From Flavobacterium agri (GTDB lineage: Bacteria > Bacteroidota > Bacteroidia > Flavobacteriales > Flavobacteriaceae), in assembly GCF_013401995.1 (NCBI RefSeq), contig NZ_JACBJI010000002.1, positions 310,001-374,000 on the forward strand: a stretch of DNA of 64,000 nucleotides. Reading direction: 5' to 3'. Under the pieces are notes generated by a model. It saw nothing but the letters and a program-made list of their open reading frames with translations. It had not been told where the DNA came from and made no database searches. Each line of letters begins with the position of its first letter. Position 1 is the first letter of the stretch. This document shows, in pieces, positions 36,323 through 45,101 of this stretch. Position numbers and translations under genes: made by a program.

Positions 36323-36889
36323 TCACTTCCCGTTAAATCCGGTCATGGTATTTTCAAGTCCGGCAGTTCCGAAAGATTTGATCACTTCGACGGACATTTC
36401 GAGCCTTTCGGAAAGTTTCGCTTCCTCTTCTGGAGACCATTCGCCAAGTACGTAATTCACTTGTTGGCCTTTTTTGAATTCGTCCGAAATCCCGAAGCGG
36501 AAACGCGTGTAGTTTTGGGTATTCAAAACCAAATTGATATTTTTCAAACCATTGTGCCCGCCGTCGCTGCCTTTTGGCTTAATGCGGATCGTACCGAACG
36601 GCAGATTCAAATCGTCTGTAATCACCAAAACGTTCTCGAGCGGAATGTTTTCTTTCTGCATCCAGTATTGGACGGCTTTCCCGCTGAGGTTCATATACGT
36701 ATTCGGTTTTAGCAGGATGAACTTCCTTCCTTTGAAACTGTATTCGGCTACCGCACCCAACTTTGCCGTTTCGAAAGACAAGCCTTCTTTTCGGGCGAGA
36801 AAATCCAGGACTTTGAATCCGATGTTGTGGCGCGTGTTCACATAATCGGCACCGATGTTGCCGAGACCGGCGATAAGGTATTTCTTCAT
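36323..36889 (-). CDS. pth: Peptidyl-tRNA hydrolase
   Basis: 188 residues from ATG 36889 (MKKYLIAGLGNIGADYVNTR), the canonical N-terminus. The catalytic His is in NTRHNIGF, the conserved Asn in LLKPNTYMNLSGKAV, and Asp/His-rich KGSDGGHNGLKNI follows. It frees tRNA from prematurely released peptidyl-tRNA. A longer frame to ATG 36940 adds 17 residues; the -7 box TATTTTTG at 36945-36952 ends only 4 bases before that ATG. The longer start would therefore be leaderless, which supports 36889. Confidence 0.95.
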   Translation of the reverse strand: MKKYLIAGLGNIGADYVNTRHNIGFKVLDFLARKEGLSFETAKLGAVAEYSFKGRKFILLKPNTYMNLSGKAVQYWMQKENIPLENVLVITDDLNLPFGTIRIKPKGSDGGHNGLKNINLVLNTQNYTRFRFGISDEFKKGQQVNYVLGEWSPEEEAKLSERLEMSVEVIKSFGTAGLENTMTGFNGK

Positions 36890-36944
36890 GGGGTCAAAGT
36901 CGGCTTTTTGTTTAAAGAAAATATTGGTGAAAAAATTCATGGAG

Positions 36945-36952
36945 CAAAAATA
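36945..36952 (-). promoter_or_regulatory. Promoter -7 box TATTTTTG (minus strand)
   Basis: A TAnnTTTG match upstream of pth on the minus strand, giving a leader of about 50 bases to ATG 36889. Confidence 0.45.
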
Positions 36953-37004
36953 GGAAGTCGAATGTCGAAAGTCAAATGTTTAAGACGTCGGTATTTGCTT
37001 TGGG

Positions 37005-37034
37005 TTAGATTTCGAGCGCAGTCGAGAAATCTAA
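37005..37034. repeat. REP-like palindrome, loop GAGCGCAGTCGA
   Basis: Arms TTAGATTTC (37005-37013) and GAAATCTAA (37026-37034) are perfectly complementary around the 12-base loop GAGCGCAGTCGA. Two more members at 39340 and 39387 have the same loop (one T for C) but different arms. The rest of the 373-base gap between pth and rplY (36890-37262) holds the pth promoter, short imperfect GTCGAA/GTCAAA repeats near 36958-36980 and the rplY terminator; no gene is seen. Confidence 0.7.
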
Positions 37035-37213
37035 TCAATGCAAGCGGTTGGTCTTTTGAGAAAGCAAAACGGCTCAACCGGATTGGCTTCAGATAAAAAA
37101 GGGTGCAGAAAAATTACCACCACCACCCATCCTCAAGTTAATGCGGGATTTCACAAGCCAAGTACAGAAAAAATGCACAAAATCCTAAAACTCAACCGTC
37201 CAATCACCCCAAT

Positions 37214-37241
37214 AAAAAAGCCCCGTCTTTCAACGAGGCTT
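37214..37241 (-). terminator. Rho-independent terminator of rplY
   Basis: On the minus strand AAGCCTCG and CGGGGCTT pair with one wobble and are followed by a T run (plus-strand A at 37214-37219). It lies 22 bases past the stop. Confidence 0.85.
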
Positions 37242-37262
37242 TCCAATATAACTTCAGAAAAA

Positions 37263-37871
37263 TTACTTTTTCTTTCCTTTTGCAGGAGCTTTTGCAGCTT
37301 TTGCAGCCTCTTGAGCAGCTTTCATCGCCGCACGAGAGATACGTACCTGAGCTACAACCGTGTTGTCCGGGTGCATCAATTTGTACTTGTCAGAAACGAG
37401 TTTCGTAACGTACAATTTGTTACCCATTTCAAGCTCAGTGATGTCCGCTTCAACGAAGTCAGGAAGGTTTGCCGGCAACGCTTTCACTTTAAGTTTGCGT
37501 TGGTTCAAACGAAGAACACCTCCGCCAAGGACACCTTTTGAAGTACCAACCACTTTCACAGGAACTTCCATAGTAATCTCTTTCTTCTCGTTAAGTTCGA
37601 AGAAGTCGATGTGAAGGATTTTGTCGCTGATTGGGTGAACCTGGATATCCTGAAGGATAGCGTTGATTTTTTTGGCACCTAGATCGAGCACGACAGTGTG
37701 CGCGTTCGGAGTGTAAACCAAGTTTTTGAAAGACTTCTCTTCTGCAGAGAAGTGAACTGGTTTGTCGCCGCCGTATACTACGCACGGAACCATTCCAGCA
37801 TCACGTAGCGACTTCGTCGATGACTTGCCTACGTTTTCTCTTTCTGATCCTTTAATCGTAATCGATTTCAT
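37263..37871 (-). CDS. rplY: 50S ribosomal protein L25/general stress protein Ctc
   Basis: 202 residues, the longer CTC/TL5 form rather than the short E. coli L25. The N-terminal 5S-rRNA-binding domain starts [20 protein letters not shown] and includes [18 protein letters not shown] and [20 protein letters not shown]. The C-terminal TL5 domain follows, ending in a Lys/Ala-rich tail ([14 protein letters not shown]). It binds 5S rRNA in the large subunit. It lies 29 bases behind prs, forming the prs-rplY pair common in this group. Confidence 0.96.
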   Translation of the reverse strand: MKSITIKGSERENVGKSSTKSLRDAGMVPCVVYGGDKPVHFSAEEKSFKNLVYTPNAHTVVLDLGAKKINAILQDIQVHPISDKILHIDFFELNEKKEITMEVPVKVVGTSKGVLGGGVLRLNQRKLKVKALPANLPDFVEADITELEMGNKLYVTKLVSDKYKLMHPDNTVVAQVRISRAAMKAAQEAAKAAKAPAKGKKK

Positions 37872-37900
37872 TGATAAAAAATTATAGTTAATATTAAAAA

Positions 37901-38842
37901 TTACATTACAAATTTGCCGCTGATCGACTTATTCTGTTGCACCATCTGCATGACGTCGGCGAACAGGTCGGCACAGCTCACGACCTTGATTTTATCCGAT
38001 TGCTTCTTAAGCGGAATCGAGTCGGTCACAATCAGTTCGGTCAATTTCGAGTTCTCGATCTTCTCGTAAGCCGCTCCCGAAAGAATGGCATGTGTACAGA
38101 TCGCACGAACGCTTAGCGCTCCTTTTTCAATCATGAGGTCGGCTGCTTTGGCGAGCGTTCCTCCGGTATCGATCATGTCGTCTACCAAAATCACGTTGCG
38201 GCCTTTCACTTCACCGATGAGTTCCATCGATTCGATCACGTTCGCAGCCTTGCGTTGCTTATAACAGATCACGACATCCGAGTTCAGGAACTTCGAATAG
38301 GCGTAAGCTCTTTTAGAACCGCCCATATCCGGAGACGCGATTGTGAGGTTTTCGAGATTCAAGCTTCTCACGTAAGGCAAGAAAATCGTCGAGGCGAACA
38401 AATGGTCGACCGGTTTCTCGAAAAATCCCTGGATCTGATCGGCGTGCAAGTCCATCGTCATGATGCGTGTCGCTCCGGCGGCCTCGAGCAATTTGGCTAC
38501 GAGTTTGGCACCTATCGGAACGCGCGGCTTGTCTTTCCTGTCTTGGCGCGCCCATCCGAAATAAGGGATGACGGCCGTGATATGACGGGCAGAAGCGCGT
38601 TTTGCGGCGTCGATCATGAGCAACAACTCCATAAGGTTGTCGGCACTCGGAAATGTCGAGCACACGATAAAAACCCTGATCCCGCGGATCGATTCTTCAT
38701 AAGACGGCTGAAATTCACCGTCGCTATATTCAGAGAACGTAACTTTTCCTAGCGGAGCACCGTATGCTGCGGCGATCTTCTCTGCGAGGTAAGTGCTTTG
38801 CGTACACGCGAAAATCTTGGCTTCCGGCTCGTGATGCGACAT
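37901..38842 (-). CDS. prs: Ribose-phosphate pyrophosphokinase (PRPP synthetase)
   Basis: 313 residues, full length for class I PRPP synthetases. The ATP/ribose-phosphate part has [19 protein letters not shown] and [20 protein letters not shown], then the divalent-metal [13 protein letters not shown]. The PRPP-binding loop is [18 protein letters not shown]. It makes PRPP for nucleotide, His and Trp synthesis. It is first in the prs-rplY unit, with a -7 box TAAATTTG at 38894-38901. Confidence 0.97.
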   Translation of the reverse strand: MSHHEPEAKIFACTQSTYLAEKIAAAYGAPLGKVTFSEYSDGEFQPSYEESIRGIRVFIVCSTFPSADNLMELLLMIDAAKRASARHITAVIPYFGWARQDRKDKPRVPIGAKLVAKLLEAAGATRIMTMDLHADQIQGFFEKPVDHLFASTIFLPYVRSLNLENLTIASPDMGGSKRAYAYSKFLNSDVVICYKQRKAANVIESMELIGEVKGRNVILVDDMIDTGGTLAKAADLMIEKGALSVRAICTHAILSGAAYEKIENSKLTELIVTDSIPLKKQSDKIKVVSCADLFADVMQMVQQNKSISGKFVM

Positions 38843-38893
38843 TTTAATGTGTTGTTAAGTAGTTAGTTGTGTGACCGTTTTGTAAACGGTGTG

Positions 38894-38901
38894 CAAATTT
38901 A
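38894..38901 (-). promoter_or_regulatory. Promoter -7 box TAAATTTG for prs-rplY (minus strand)
   Basis: A TAnnTTTG match 52 bases before ATG 38842. The tRNA-Leu promoter faces away on the other strand starting about 45 bases further. Confidence 0.45.
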
Positions 38902-38945
38902 GAAATTAAATCCGATGCGGAAAGAATAAAATCATGTAAATTTTG

Positions 38946-38975
38946 TTTGCAGATAAAGAAAAAGTTTTACATTTG
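38946..38975 (+). promoter_or_regulatory. Promoter of tRNA-Leu (TTTG-N18-TACATTTG)
   Basis: TTTG (38946-38949) and TACATTTG (38968-38975) match both consensus boxes with 18 bases between. The tRNA begins at 39009, leaving a 5' leader of about 27 bases. Confidence 0.75.
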
Positions 38976-39008
38976 CAGCCACAAAACGGTTCATACCAAA
39001 TCAAAAAT

Positions 39009-39088
39009 GCCCGGGTGGCGGAATTGGTAGACGCGCTGGTCTCAAACACCTGTGGGAAACCGTGCCGGTTCGAGCCCGGCCCCGGGTA
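39009..39088 (+). tRNA. tRNA-Leu (anticodon CAA)
   Basis: Acceptor arm GCCCGGG (39009-39015) pairs with CCCGGGT (39081-39087) with a terminal G-T; discriminator A 39088. The D-arm is GGCGGAATTGGTAGACGC-like. The anticodon loop is CTCAAAC (CAA after U33), then a class II variable arm and T-arm GCCGG-TTCGAGC-CCGGC. CCA is not encoded. The anticodon stem CTGGT/ACCTG has one T-T mismatch. Leucine identity follows from the long variable arm, the CAA anticodon and discriminator A. Confidence 0.9.
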
Positions 39089-39090
39089 CG

Positions 39091-39117
39091 AAAACCTCCT
39101 TTTTTAGGAGGTTTTTT
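39091..39117 (+). terminator. Terminator 1 of tRNA-Leu
   Basis: AAAACCTCCT (39091-39100) pairs with AGGAGGTTTT (39106-39115) over a five-T loop; more T follows. Confidence 0.88.
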
Positions 39118-39163
39118 TATTTGGGGTCGGCTCAAACTATTCAAGTTTGCGGCCCCGGGTACG

Positions 39164-39190
39164 AAAACCTCCTTTTTAGGAGGTTTTTTT
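39164..39190 (+). terminator. Terminator 2, in the second 73-bp copy
   Basis: The same stem as terminator 1 (39164-39173 with 39178-39187), its loop one T shorter. Confidence 0.85.
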
Positions 39191-39236
39191 ATTTGGGGTC
39201 GGCTCAAACTATTTCAAGTTTGCGGCCCCGGGTACT

Positions 39237-39266
39237 AAAGCTTCTCAGAAATGGGGAGCTTTTTTA
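39237..39266 (+). terminator. Terminator 3, different sequence
   Basis: AAAGCTTCTC (39237-39246) pairs with GGGGAGCTTT (39253-39262) using wobbles, then T. It follows the third partial tRNA end and is probably the original end of the unit. Confidence 0.75.
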
Positions 39267-39339
39267 TTTATATAGTTTTTGGTTTTTGGGCGTTCCGGCG
39301 GCCAGACTTTGGAGACGCTTTTGTTTGGAACAAGATATG

Positions 39340-39363
39340 GGCTCCGAGCGTAGTCGAGGAGCC
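39340..39363. repeat. REP-like palindrome, loop GAGCGTAGTCGA
   Basis: Arms GGCTCC (39340-39345) and GGAGCC (39358-39363) enclose GAGCGTAGTCGA, one base different from the loop of its relatives at 37005 and 39387. Confidence 0.7.
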
Positions 39364-39386
39364 GCCGTCGGGCTATCCGCTGTATC

Positions 39387-39422
39387 TTTTGGGGTTCCGA
39401 GCGCAGTCGAGGAACCCCAAAA
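39387..39422. repeat. REP-like palindrome, loop GAGCGCAGTCGA
   Basis: Arms TTTTGGGGTTCC (39387-39398) and GGAACCCCAAAA (39411-39422) are perfectly complementary around the shared 12-base loop. The surrounding stretch 39267-39658 has no gene I can support; it holds this pair of palindromes and a 14-base palindrome GAAAAAGCTTTTTC at 39476-39489. Confidence 0.72.
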
Positions 39423-39658
39423 GGATGCCGCTTCTATCCCTAACGCAATTACCCGAACAGATTTTCTTCAAACCAGAAAAAGCTTTTTCGCTTGTTAGTT
39501 TCCAAAAATAACCCCAATCCATACGTTTCGTGACCGCCATCGAAACCCATTTTCCAATCAAAGTCTATCCAAACCAAACATTCCGTAATTTAGTACCGCC
39601 GATTTTTCCCGCCCCATTTTACCAAACACATTTCCAAAAACAATTGGCATTGCTTTCC

Positions 39659-42286
39659 ATGAAAAAAGCACAAGCGACACAGCCAAAATCAGATGCGCCT
39701 TCTGTTCTCGAGAAGGAGCGGCATATTTTGCTCGACCTGGCCAAAGACATCACCAAAGTGCGCGAAAAGAACGACCTGATCGTGCTGTTCACCAAACGCA
39801 TCCGCAGTTTCTTCGAATTCACGCATACTATCGTCACGCTCATCGACCACAAAGACGAAACCTACACACCTTTCCTTTTAGACAATGAGCGTTCGCCGAT
39901 TCGCGATCACTCGGCTTACCAAGGCCTTATCAAAGCGCATTTCAACCTTAACGAACCGTTCATTCAGGAGGTCCTCGCTGCCGACGGTCCGATCTCGTTC
40001 TATCTCGAAGACGTTATGGACGAACCCAAAAGCCCGTCTTTCCTACGCGTGAATTACGAAAGAGGTGTGCGCGAAATCCTGATGACGACGTTGTGGCACG
40101 AGGAAAAACCCATGGGTTTCATCCACATTTATTCCGATAACAAAGAAACGTTCACCCAAGAGTTCCGCAACATCATCAAAGGCATCACGCCCCAACTTTC
40201 GGTGGCGGTCTCGAACATCATCAAAAACGAGGAACTCCAGAAAAAGGAGGCCGAAAAGTCCTATCTGCTCGATTTCAGCAACGACATAGCCACGGTGCGC
40301 AACAAAGAAGACCTGGCGTTGTCGGTGCGCACGGCACTTGCGAAAATGAATTCGCTCAACGGTTACGTGATTCGCAAAATCAATGAGGACGGGCAAACCA
40401 TGAGCACGTATATTTACGACACCACGCTTTCCATACAGGACGATTCGCTGCTGCAGGAAGTGTTAAGGTCGAAATTCCCGATTAACGACGGTCTGCAAAA
40501 CCGCGTGCTCAACAGTTACATTCCGCTGCTGTTCAACGTCGATATCGAAATCAATCGCGGCATCACCTCAAAGTATCTTCAATTGTGGAAACACATCGGC
40601 TTCCGCAACCTTGTCGGGATCGCGTTGCGTCATGCAGACGTCAATCTCGGCATCCTTTGGCTCAATACTGATGAAGTCAACATTCCGTTGATTCAAGGCA
40701 TTTGCGCCCAGATTTCGATTGCGATGGCGAACATCATTTCGAACGAAAGCCTTGTCACCAAGACCACTCAACAAGAGGTTTTGCTGCAATTCAGCAATGA
40801 GATTGCGGGCGTGCGCACCAAATCCGATCTCGAGAAAGCCATCGTCAAGGTATTGCGCGAAATGCTCGACACCAAACTTGCGATGCTGCGCGTTTTCGAC
40901 GAAGACGGCCTACATCTTACGCCTTATATTTTCGACCGCAGTATTTTCGCGAATTTCAACATCGATTTCGACAAGATGGCCTCGGTCAAGATCGAACGCA
41001 GCGAAATTTATACGGCCCAAGTCATGAAATCGCGTGAAGCCGTGGTTTTCAATGTGGCCGAAGAACTCAAACGCGAGGACAACAGTTATGCGCTTTTGTG
41101 GCAAAAAACAGGCTTCAGGAACATGTACGGCGCGTTGTTAACGGTCGGGAATTCGAACATCGGCACACTTTGGCTGTTGGCCGATCATCTCGATCCGGCG
41201 ATACTTAAAGGCATTTGTTCCCAAATCGGAATGGCGATCGCGAACATCATGGCCAACGAGAAGCTGCTGGTTTATAAACAACAGCTCGAACAGGAAAACG
41301 TGTACCTGAAAGAACAAATCAAGAACATTTACAATTTTTCGGACATTATCGGCTCGGGCGAACAGATGCAGAACGTATACCGTCTCATGTCGCTTGTCGC
41401 CGATTCGAATTCGACGGTGCTCGTGCTGGGCGAGACGGGAACCGGAAAAGAACTCATCGCGCGCGCCATCCACAATGCATCGCCGCGAAAAGACCGATTG
41501 ATGATCAAGGTCAACTGTGCCGCCATGCCAGCAAATCTAATCGAAAGCGAATTGTTCGGACATGAAAAAGGAGCGTTCACAGGCGCGCTTGAACGCCGTA
41601 TCGGAAAATTCGAATTGGCCAATCACAGTACGCTTTTCCTCGACGAGATAGGCGAGATGCCGCTTGAAGCCCAAGTCAAATTGCTGCGCGTGATCCAGGA
41701 ACGCGAACTCGAGCGCGTCGGCGGCAAAGAGACGATAAAAGTAGACGTGCGCATCATCGCGGCGACCAATCGCGATTTGGAAGAAGAAGTCAAGGCGGGT
41801 CGTTTCCGTTCCGATTTATATTACAGGCTCAACGTTTTCCCGATAGAACTTCCGCCTTTGCGCGATCGCATGGAAGACGTCGAAGCGCTCGCGAACTTTT
41901 TCCTTTCGAAATACAGCAAGAATTCAGGCCGCAACATCACGCGCATTTCAGCGAGAGCTTTGCAACAATTGCATAGTTATTTGTGGCCGGGCAACGTACG
42001 CGAACTCGAACATCTTATCGAAAGGAGCGTGCTTATGGCCCAAGGCAACACGTTGCAGGAAGTCTATCTGCCCAAGAAAACCGATGCCAATACTGCTGCT
42101 GCCGATGCGTTCGACAAAACCCTCGAACAAATGGAACGCGATTTTATCATCTCGACGCTCAAACGCTGCCGCGGAAAGATCTCGGGACCCGGAAGCGCGG
42201 CCGAAGTGCTCGACATTCCCGGGAATACGCTGCATTCCAAAATGAAGAAGCTCTCGATTTCCAAGTCGGATTATTTCAAGAATTGA
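39659..42286 (+). CDS. Sigma-54-dependent transcriptional activator with three GAF-like sensor regions
   Basis: 875 residues from ATG 39659 ([20 protein letters not shown]); the frame extends to 39530 but that part is not protein-like. Three successive GAF-like domains (about 20-195, 200-370, 375-540) share a repeated entry such as [17 protein letters not shown] and [17 protein letters not shown]. The AAA+ domain has Walker [19 protein letters not shown] (near 591), the sigma-54 contact loop GAFTGA (near 639), and [20 protein letters not shown]. The C-terminal Fis-type HTH has [20 protein letters not shown]. It activates RNA polymerase with RpoN; ligand(s) bind the GAF regions. It precedes a sigma-54-like promoter and the NmrA/pirin/AhpD group, its likely target. 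Confidence 0.93.
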   Translation: MKKAQATQPKSDAPSVLEKERHILLDLAKDITKVREKNDLIVLFTKRIRSFFEFTHTIVTLIDHKDETYTPFLLDNERSPIRDHSAYQGLIKAHFNLNEPFIQEVLAADGPISFYLEDVMDEPKSPSFLRVNYERGVREILMTTLWHEEKPMGFIHIYSDNKETFTQEFRNIIKGITPQLSVAVSNIIKNEELQKKEAEKSYLLDFSNDIATVRNKEDLALSVRTALAKMNSLNGYVIRKINEDGQTMSTYIYDTTLSIQDDSLLQEVLRSKFPINDGLQNRVLNSYIPLLFNVDIEINRGITSKYLQLWKHIGFRNLVGIALRHADVNLGILWLNTDEVNIPLIQGICAQISIAMANIISNESLVTKTTQQEVLLQFSNEIAGVRTKSDLEKAIVKVLREMLDTKLAMLRVFDEDGLHLTPYIFDRSIFANFNIDFDKMASVKIERSEIYTAQVMKSREAVVFNVAEELKREDNSYALLWQKTGFRNMYGALLTVGNSNIGTLWLLADHLDPAILKGICSQIGMAIANIMANEKLLVYKQQLEQENVYLKEQIKNIYNFSDIIGSGEQMQNVYRLMSLVADSNSTVLVLGETGTGKELIARAIHNASPRKDRLMIKVNCAAMPANLIESELFGHEKGAFTGALERRIGKFELANHSTLFLDEIGEMPLEAQVKLLRVIQERELERVGGKETIKVDVRIIAATNRDLEEEVKAGRFRSDLYYRLNVFPIELPPLRDRMEDVEALANFFLSKYSKNSGRNITRISARALQQLHSYLWPGNVRELEHLIERSVLMAQGNTLQEVYLPKKTDANTAAADAFDKTLEQMERDFIISTLKRCRGKISGPGSAAEVLDIPGNTLHSKMKKLSISKSDYFKN

Positions 42287-42310
42287 TTTTCCGGACAATG
42301 AAATTACAGC

Positions 42311-42341
42311 AACCTGCTTTCGATTCGAGGCAGGTTTTTTT
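42311..42341 (+). terminator. Rho-independent terminator
   Basis: AACCTGC (42311-42317) and GCAGGTT (42330-42336) form a stem with a 12-base loop and a T tract after it, 24 bases past the activator gene. Confidence 0.8.
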
Positions 42342-42391
42342 ATGCGACGGAATTCCGACAGAAATCCCGAAATAAAAGGATGCAAAAAGTG

Positions 42392-42413
42392 ATTTCACTG
42401 AATAAAGTGAAAT
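42392..42413. promoter_or_regulatory. Palindromic upstream activator site candidate
   Basis: ATTTCACT (42392-42399) and AGTGAAAT (42406-42413) are perfect 8-base inverted repeats, 6 bases apart. The centre is about 85-90 bases upstream of the start expected from the sigma-54-like promoter, the usual place for an enhancer-binding-protein site. Confidence 0.5.
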
Positions 42414-42464
42414 TCGAAAATGACAATTGTTTTTAAAATGCTGATTTACAATTGATTAAGTGAT

Positions 42465-42480
42465 TGGCACGTCGTTTGGC
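42465..42480 (+). promoter_or_regulatory. Sigma-54-like -24/-12 promoter
   Basis: TGGCACG-N4-TTGG, against the consensus TGGCACG-N4-TTGC: the -24 GG (42466-42467) and all other positions match; only the last base of the -12 element differs. ATG 42534 lies about 43 bases past the expected start. It is 180 bases downstream of a sigma-54 activator gene. Confidence 0.6.
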
Positions 42481-42533
42481 TATTGCTCTGTCAAATTTGA
42501 AAATCAATAACCACCATTTTAAAAGCAAGTATC

Positions 42534-43286
42534 ATGAAAATTCTAGTAATCGGGGCGACGGGCCTTATCGGAAGCAAAACCACCGAAAAGTTGAGGAAAC
42601 TCGGGCATGAGGTCATAGCCGCTTCACCATCCACAGGAATCAATACCATAACGGGCGAAGGATTGGCCGAAGCCGTAAGCGGAACCGACATAGTCATCGA
42701 CCTTGCGAATTCCCCATCTTTCGCCGATAGAGACGTCATGGAGTTTTTCGAGACTTCAGGCAAAAACCTGTTGGCCGCCGAAATCAACGCCGGAGTAAAA
42801 CACCATGTCGCGCTTTCCGTTGTCGGAACCGATCGTTTGCAGGACAGCGGATATTTCCGCGCCAAGCAAGTACAGGAAGACCTGATCCGCAAATCGGGCG
42901 TGCCTTTCACGATCATCCATTCGACGCAATTTTTGGAATTCCTCGGAGGAATCGCCGCCTCGGCAGATGCAGGCGCGAACGTTACGTTATCTCCGGCAAA
43001 AATCCAACCAATCGCAGCCGAAGACGTCTCGACTTTCGTAACCGAGATTTCGTTGCAGGCGCCGACCAATGGAATTGTCGAAATCGGCGGTCCGGAGCGA
43101 TTCCCGCTTTCTGACCTCATGCAGAAATATCTCGACAAGACCAATGATTCACGTAAAGTCGTGGCAGACGCGAACGCTTTGTATTTCGGCGCGCGCCTAG
43201 ACGATTTGACCTTGGTGCCGAATGACGACGCCAAACTCGGGACGCTCACGTTCGAGCAATGGTTCCCGAACCGTCCGCAAAGATAA
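42534..43286 (+). CDS. NmrA-like NAD(P)-binding (atypical SDR) protein
   Basis: 250 residues. N-terminal Rossmann motif MKILVIGATGLIGSKTTEKL (GATGLIG) and the NAD(P)-linked segments VIDLANSPSF and HHVALSVVGTDRL. VPFTIIHSTQFLEFLGGI follows, as in NmrA/YbjT-type proteins (ladderane-type isomerases and redox sensors). There is no clear Tyr-x3-Lys catalytic pair (SGYFRAKQ is the nearest), so it may be a sensor or reductase. It is the first gene behind the sigma-54-like promoter and 223 bases upstream of pirin; I see no gene or terminator in that gap. Substrate unknown. Confidence 0.88.
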   Translation: MKILVIGATGLIGSKTTEKLRKLGHEVIAASPSTGINTITGEGLAEAVSGTDIVIDLANSPSFADRDVMEFFETSGKNLLAAEINAGVKHHVALSVVGTDRLQDSGYFRAKQVQEDLIRKSGVPFTIIHSTQFLEFLGGIAASADAGANVTLSPAKIQPIAAEDVSTFVTEISLQAPTNGIVEIGGPERFPLSDLMQKYLDKTNDSRKVVADANALYFGARLDDLTLVPNDDAKLGTLTFEQWFPNRPQR

Positions 43287-43509
43287 ACGGCTTGTTGTCC
43301 GTCGAAACGAAGATGACGGATGCCAGGTTGCCGAGGCGGTTGTAACGGGCATGCACTTTCCATCCGTTCGTGCATTCGGATAGCCCAACGTCGGACGCAT
43401 TATCCGTGCGAAAATCCGATCAACAACACGGCAACACGGCGGGCAACGCAACGCCAGTCGGGTTTTACATCTGACGCTTAGATATAACAATTGACTAAAA
43501 TCCAATCCT

Positions 43510-44394
43510 ATGAAACGACTTACACTATCGCCCGTTATCACCACCGATGTAGAAGGTGACCGCAGCTTCTTTGCGAGAAAAGCACGTGCTTTCGATTTTG
43601 AGGGACTTATGGATCCGATCATCGGGTTCGACCATTTCGAATTGACACGAGATGTTTTCGGACCGCATCCGCACGCAGGCATGTCGGCCATCAGCTATGT
43701 TTTTGAACATTCGGCACCGTATCGCAGCATCGATTCTAGGGCGAACGATATCACGATCACGCCGGGCAGCCTGCTTTGGACGTTTGCCGGAAAAGGCGTT
43801 GTGCATACCGAATTCCCGGTGCCCGACGGAGCCGAAGTAGAAGGTTTGCAATTGTTCCTGAACATGCCATTGGCGAAAAAAACCACGGAACCTCAAAGTG
43901 TGTTCATCGACAAATCGCAAATGCCCGAAATAATTGAAGACGGCGTGCGCGTGAAAGTGGTTTGCGGCAGTTCGGGTGAAAAAAACAATCCGATCGCCAC
44001 ACCGGATCCGCTTGCGATACTGCATGTTTTCGTCGAACCGCGCAAAAGCTTTACGCATGTATTGCCTGCGAATTGGTCGGGAACGGTGTTGGTCATCGAA
44101 GGCCGTTGCGACGTGATGCTGCCCGAAGAGACCGTAGAACTCGACGAAGGCAATGTCGTGTCTTTCGGACGTTCCGAAATAGAGGAAGCGATCACATTCA
44201 ACGGCATTACCGATTCAGAAGTGATTTTCATATCGGGCGTACCGCTAAACGAGAAAATCTTTTCACAAGGCGCGATGGCAATGGGTTCTCAGGAAACCTT
44301 GCTGCAAACGCTGTCCGATTTCAAAAGCGGGAAAATGGGTAACGTAACGATCGAGGACGGCGAGCGCAAAATTATTCCGCCCGTAGAAGTTTAA
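43510..44394 (+). CDS. Pirin family protein
   Basis: 294 residues, normal pirin length. The N-terminal bicupin metal site has FDHFELTRDVFGPHPHAGMS (His ligands) and the later Glu/His set in HTEFPVPDGAEVEGLQLFLN. The C-terminal cupin_2 half ends with VIFISGVPLNEKIFSQGAMA. Bacterial pirins bind iron and some act as quercetinase-like dioxygenases or redox-stress proteins. It sits in a group with NmrA-like, AhpD-like and YCII genes, all of redox or detoxification character. Confidence 0.93.
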   Translation: MKRLTLSPVITTDVEGDRSFFARKARAFDFEGLMDPIIGFDHFELTRDVFGPHPHAGMSAISYVFEHSAPYRSIDSRANDITITPGSLLWTFAGKGVVHTEFPVPDGAEVEGLQLFLNMPLAKKTTEPQSVFIDKSQMPEIIEDGVRVKVVCGSSGEKNNPIATPDPLAILHVFVEPRKSFTHVLPANWSGTVLVIEGRCDVMLPEETVELDEGNVVSFGRSEIEEAITFNGITDSEVIFISGVPLNEKIFSQGAMAMGSQETLLQTLSDFKSGKMGNVTIEDGERKIIPPVEV

Positions 44395-44420
44395 TCATTT
44401 ACAATCAATCCATACATATC

Positions 44421-44873
44421 ATGAAAACACGACTTAATATTTTCGAAAAAGGAAAAGACGCTTTACGACCGTTGTTCGGAGTGGGCGCCTACATCAACAA
44501 ATCTACCATCGATGCTTCGCTGCGCCATCTTGTCGAGGTGCGCGTCTCGCAGATCAACGGCTGTGCGTATTGTCTTGACATGCATTACAAGGAAGCGCGT
44601 GCCATCGGAGAAACCGAACAACGCCTTTACGGACTCAGCTCGTGGAAAGAAGCGCCGTATTACACCGAACGCGAACGCGCGGCTTTGGCTTGGGCCGAGG
44701 CGTTGACGAAAACCAAAGTTTCCGAAAAGACATACGCTTTGGCGAGTGCTCATTTTTCGGAACAGGAACTCATAGACCTCACGATCGTCGTGACCGGAAT
44801 CAATACGTGGAACCGCATCCAATTGGCGTTTCCTTCGGTGGCCGGATCGTATCAACCCGGACAATTCAATTGA
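44421..44873 (+). CDS. Carboxymuconolactone decarboxylase/AhpD-like protein
   Basis: 150 residues. The redox CxxC is INGCAYCLDMH (C48, C51, H55), the AhpD-like active site. The flanking helices DASLRHLVEVRVSQ and ALASAHFSEQELIDLTIVVT match the CMD fold. It is likely a peroxidase-type alkylhydroperoxidase partner. The start lies 26 bases after pirin. Confidence 0.93.
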   Translation: MKTRLNIFEKGKDALRPLFGVGAYINKSTIDASLRHLVEVRVSQINGCAYCLDMHYKEARAIGETEQRLYGLSSWKEAPYYTERERAALAWAEALTKTKVSEKTYALASAHFSEQELIDLTIVVTGINTWNRIQLAFPSVAGSYQPGQFN

Positions 44874-44891
44874 CAACCTAAAATCGATCTT

Positions 44892-45071
44892 ATGAAAATT
44901 CTACAATTTTTCAGTTTCACGAGCATCACGAGAGCTTTTACGAACGAGTTAGGGCCGGAATACATCGGTCCGACGCACAAATACGATTCGAGTGAAGGAT
45001 GCGAATACCTCGACGAAAACCTGCACATGCAAGAAGACGCGTTCGACGATACCGAGTTCGAAAACTATTGA
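44892..45071 (+). CDS. 59-residue acidic protein of unknown function
   Basis: A small ORF from ATG 44892 to TGA 45069-45071. It starts MKILQFFSFTSITRAFTNEL, has one Cys (SSEGCEYLDENL) and ends in an acidic tail (EDAFDDTEFENY). It lies 18 bases after the AhpD-like gene and 30 before the YCII gene, on the same strand in the same gene group, and no other frame is favoured. Not recognised. Confidence 0.5.
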   Translation: MKILQFFSFTSITRAFTNELGPEYIGPTHKYDSSEGCEYLDENLHMQEDAFDDTEFENY

Positions 45072-45101
45072 TCCATCATTATAAATCTAAATAAATCAAC
45101 C

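Larger units (their letters stand above)
39078..39236 (+). repeat. Tandem 73-bp repeat of tRNA 3' end plus terminator
   Basis: The tRNA end GGCCCCGGGTAC at 39078 recurs at 39151 and 39224, exactly 73 bases apart each time. Each of the first two copies is followed by the same terminator hairpin and a linker containing GGGGTCGGCTCAAACTAT and CAAGTTTGCGG. The third copy ends after the tRNA end and meets a different terminator. It looks like a tandem duplication of the tRNA tail. Confidence 0.85.

Noticed and set aside
39476..39489. Palindrome GAAAAAGCTTTTTC as a regulatory site
   Set aside because: It is a simple A/T-run palindrome with no loop and is 170 bases from the next gene start.
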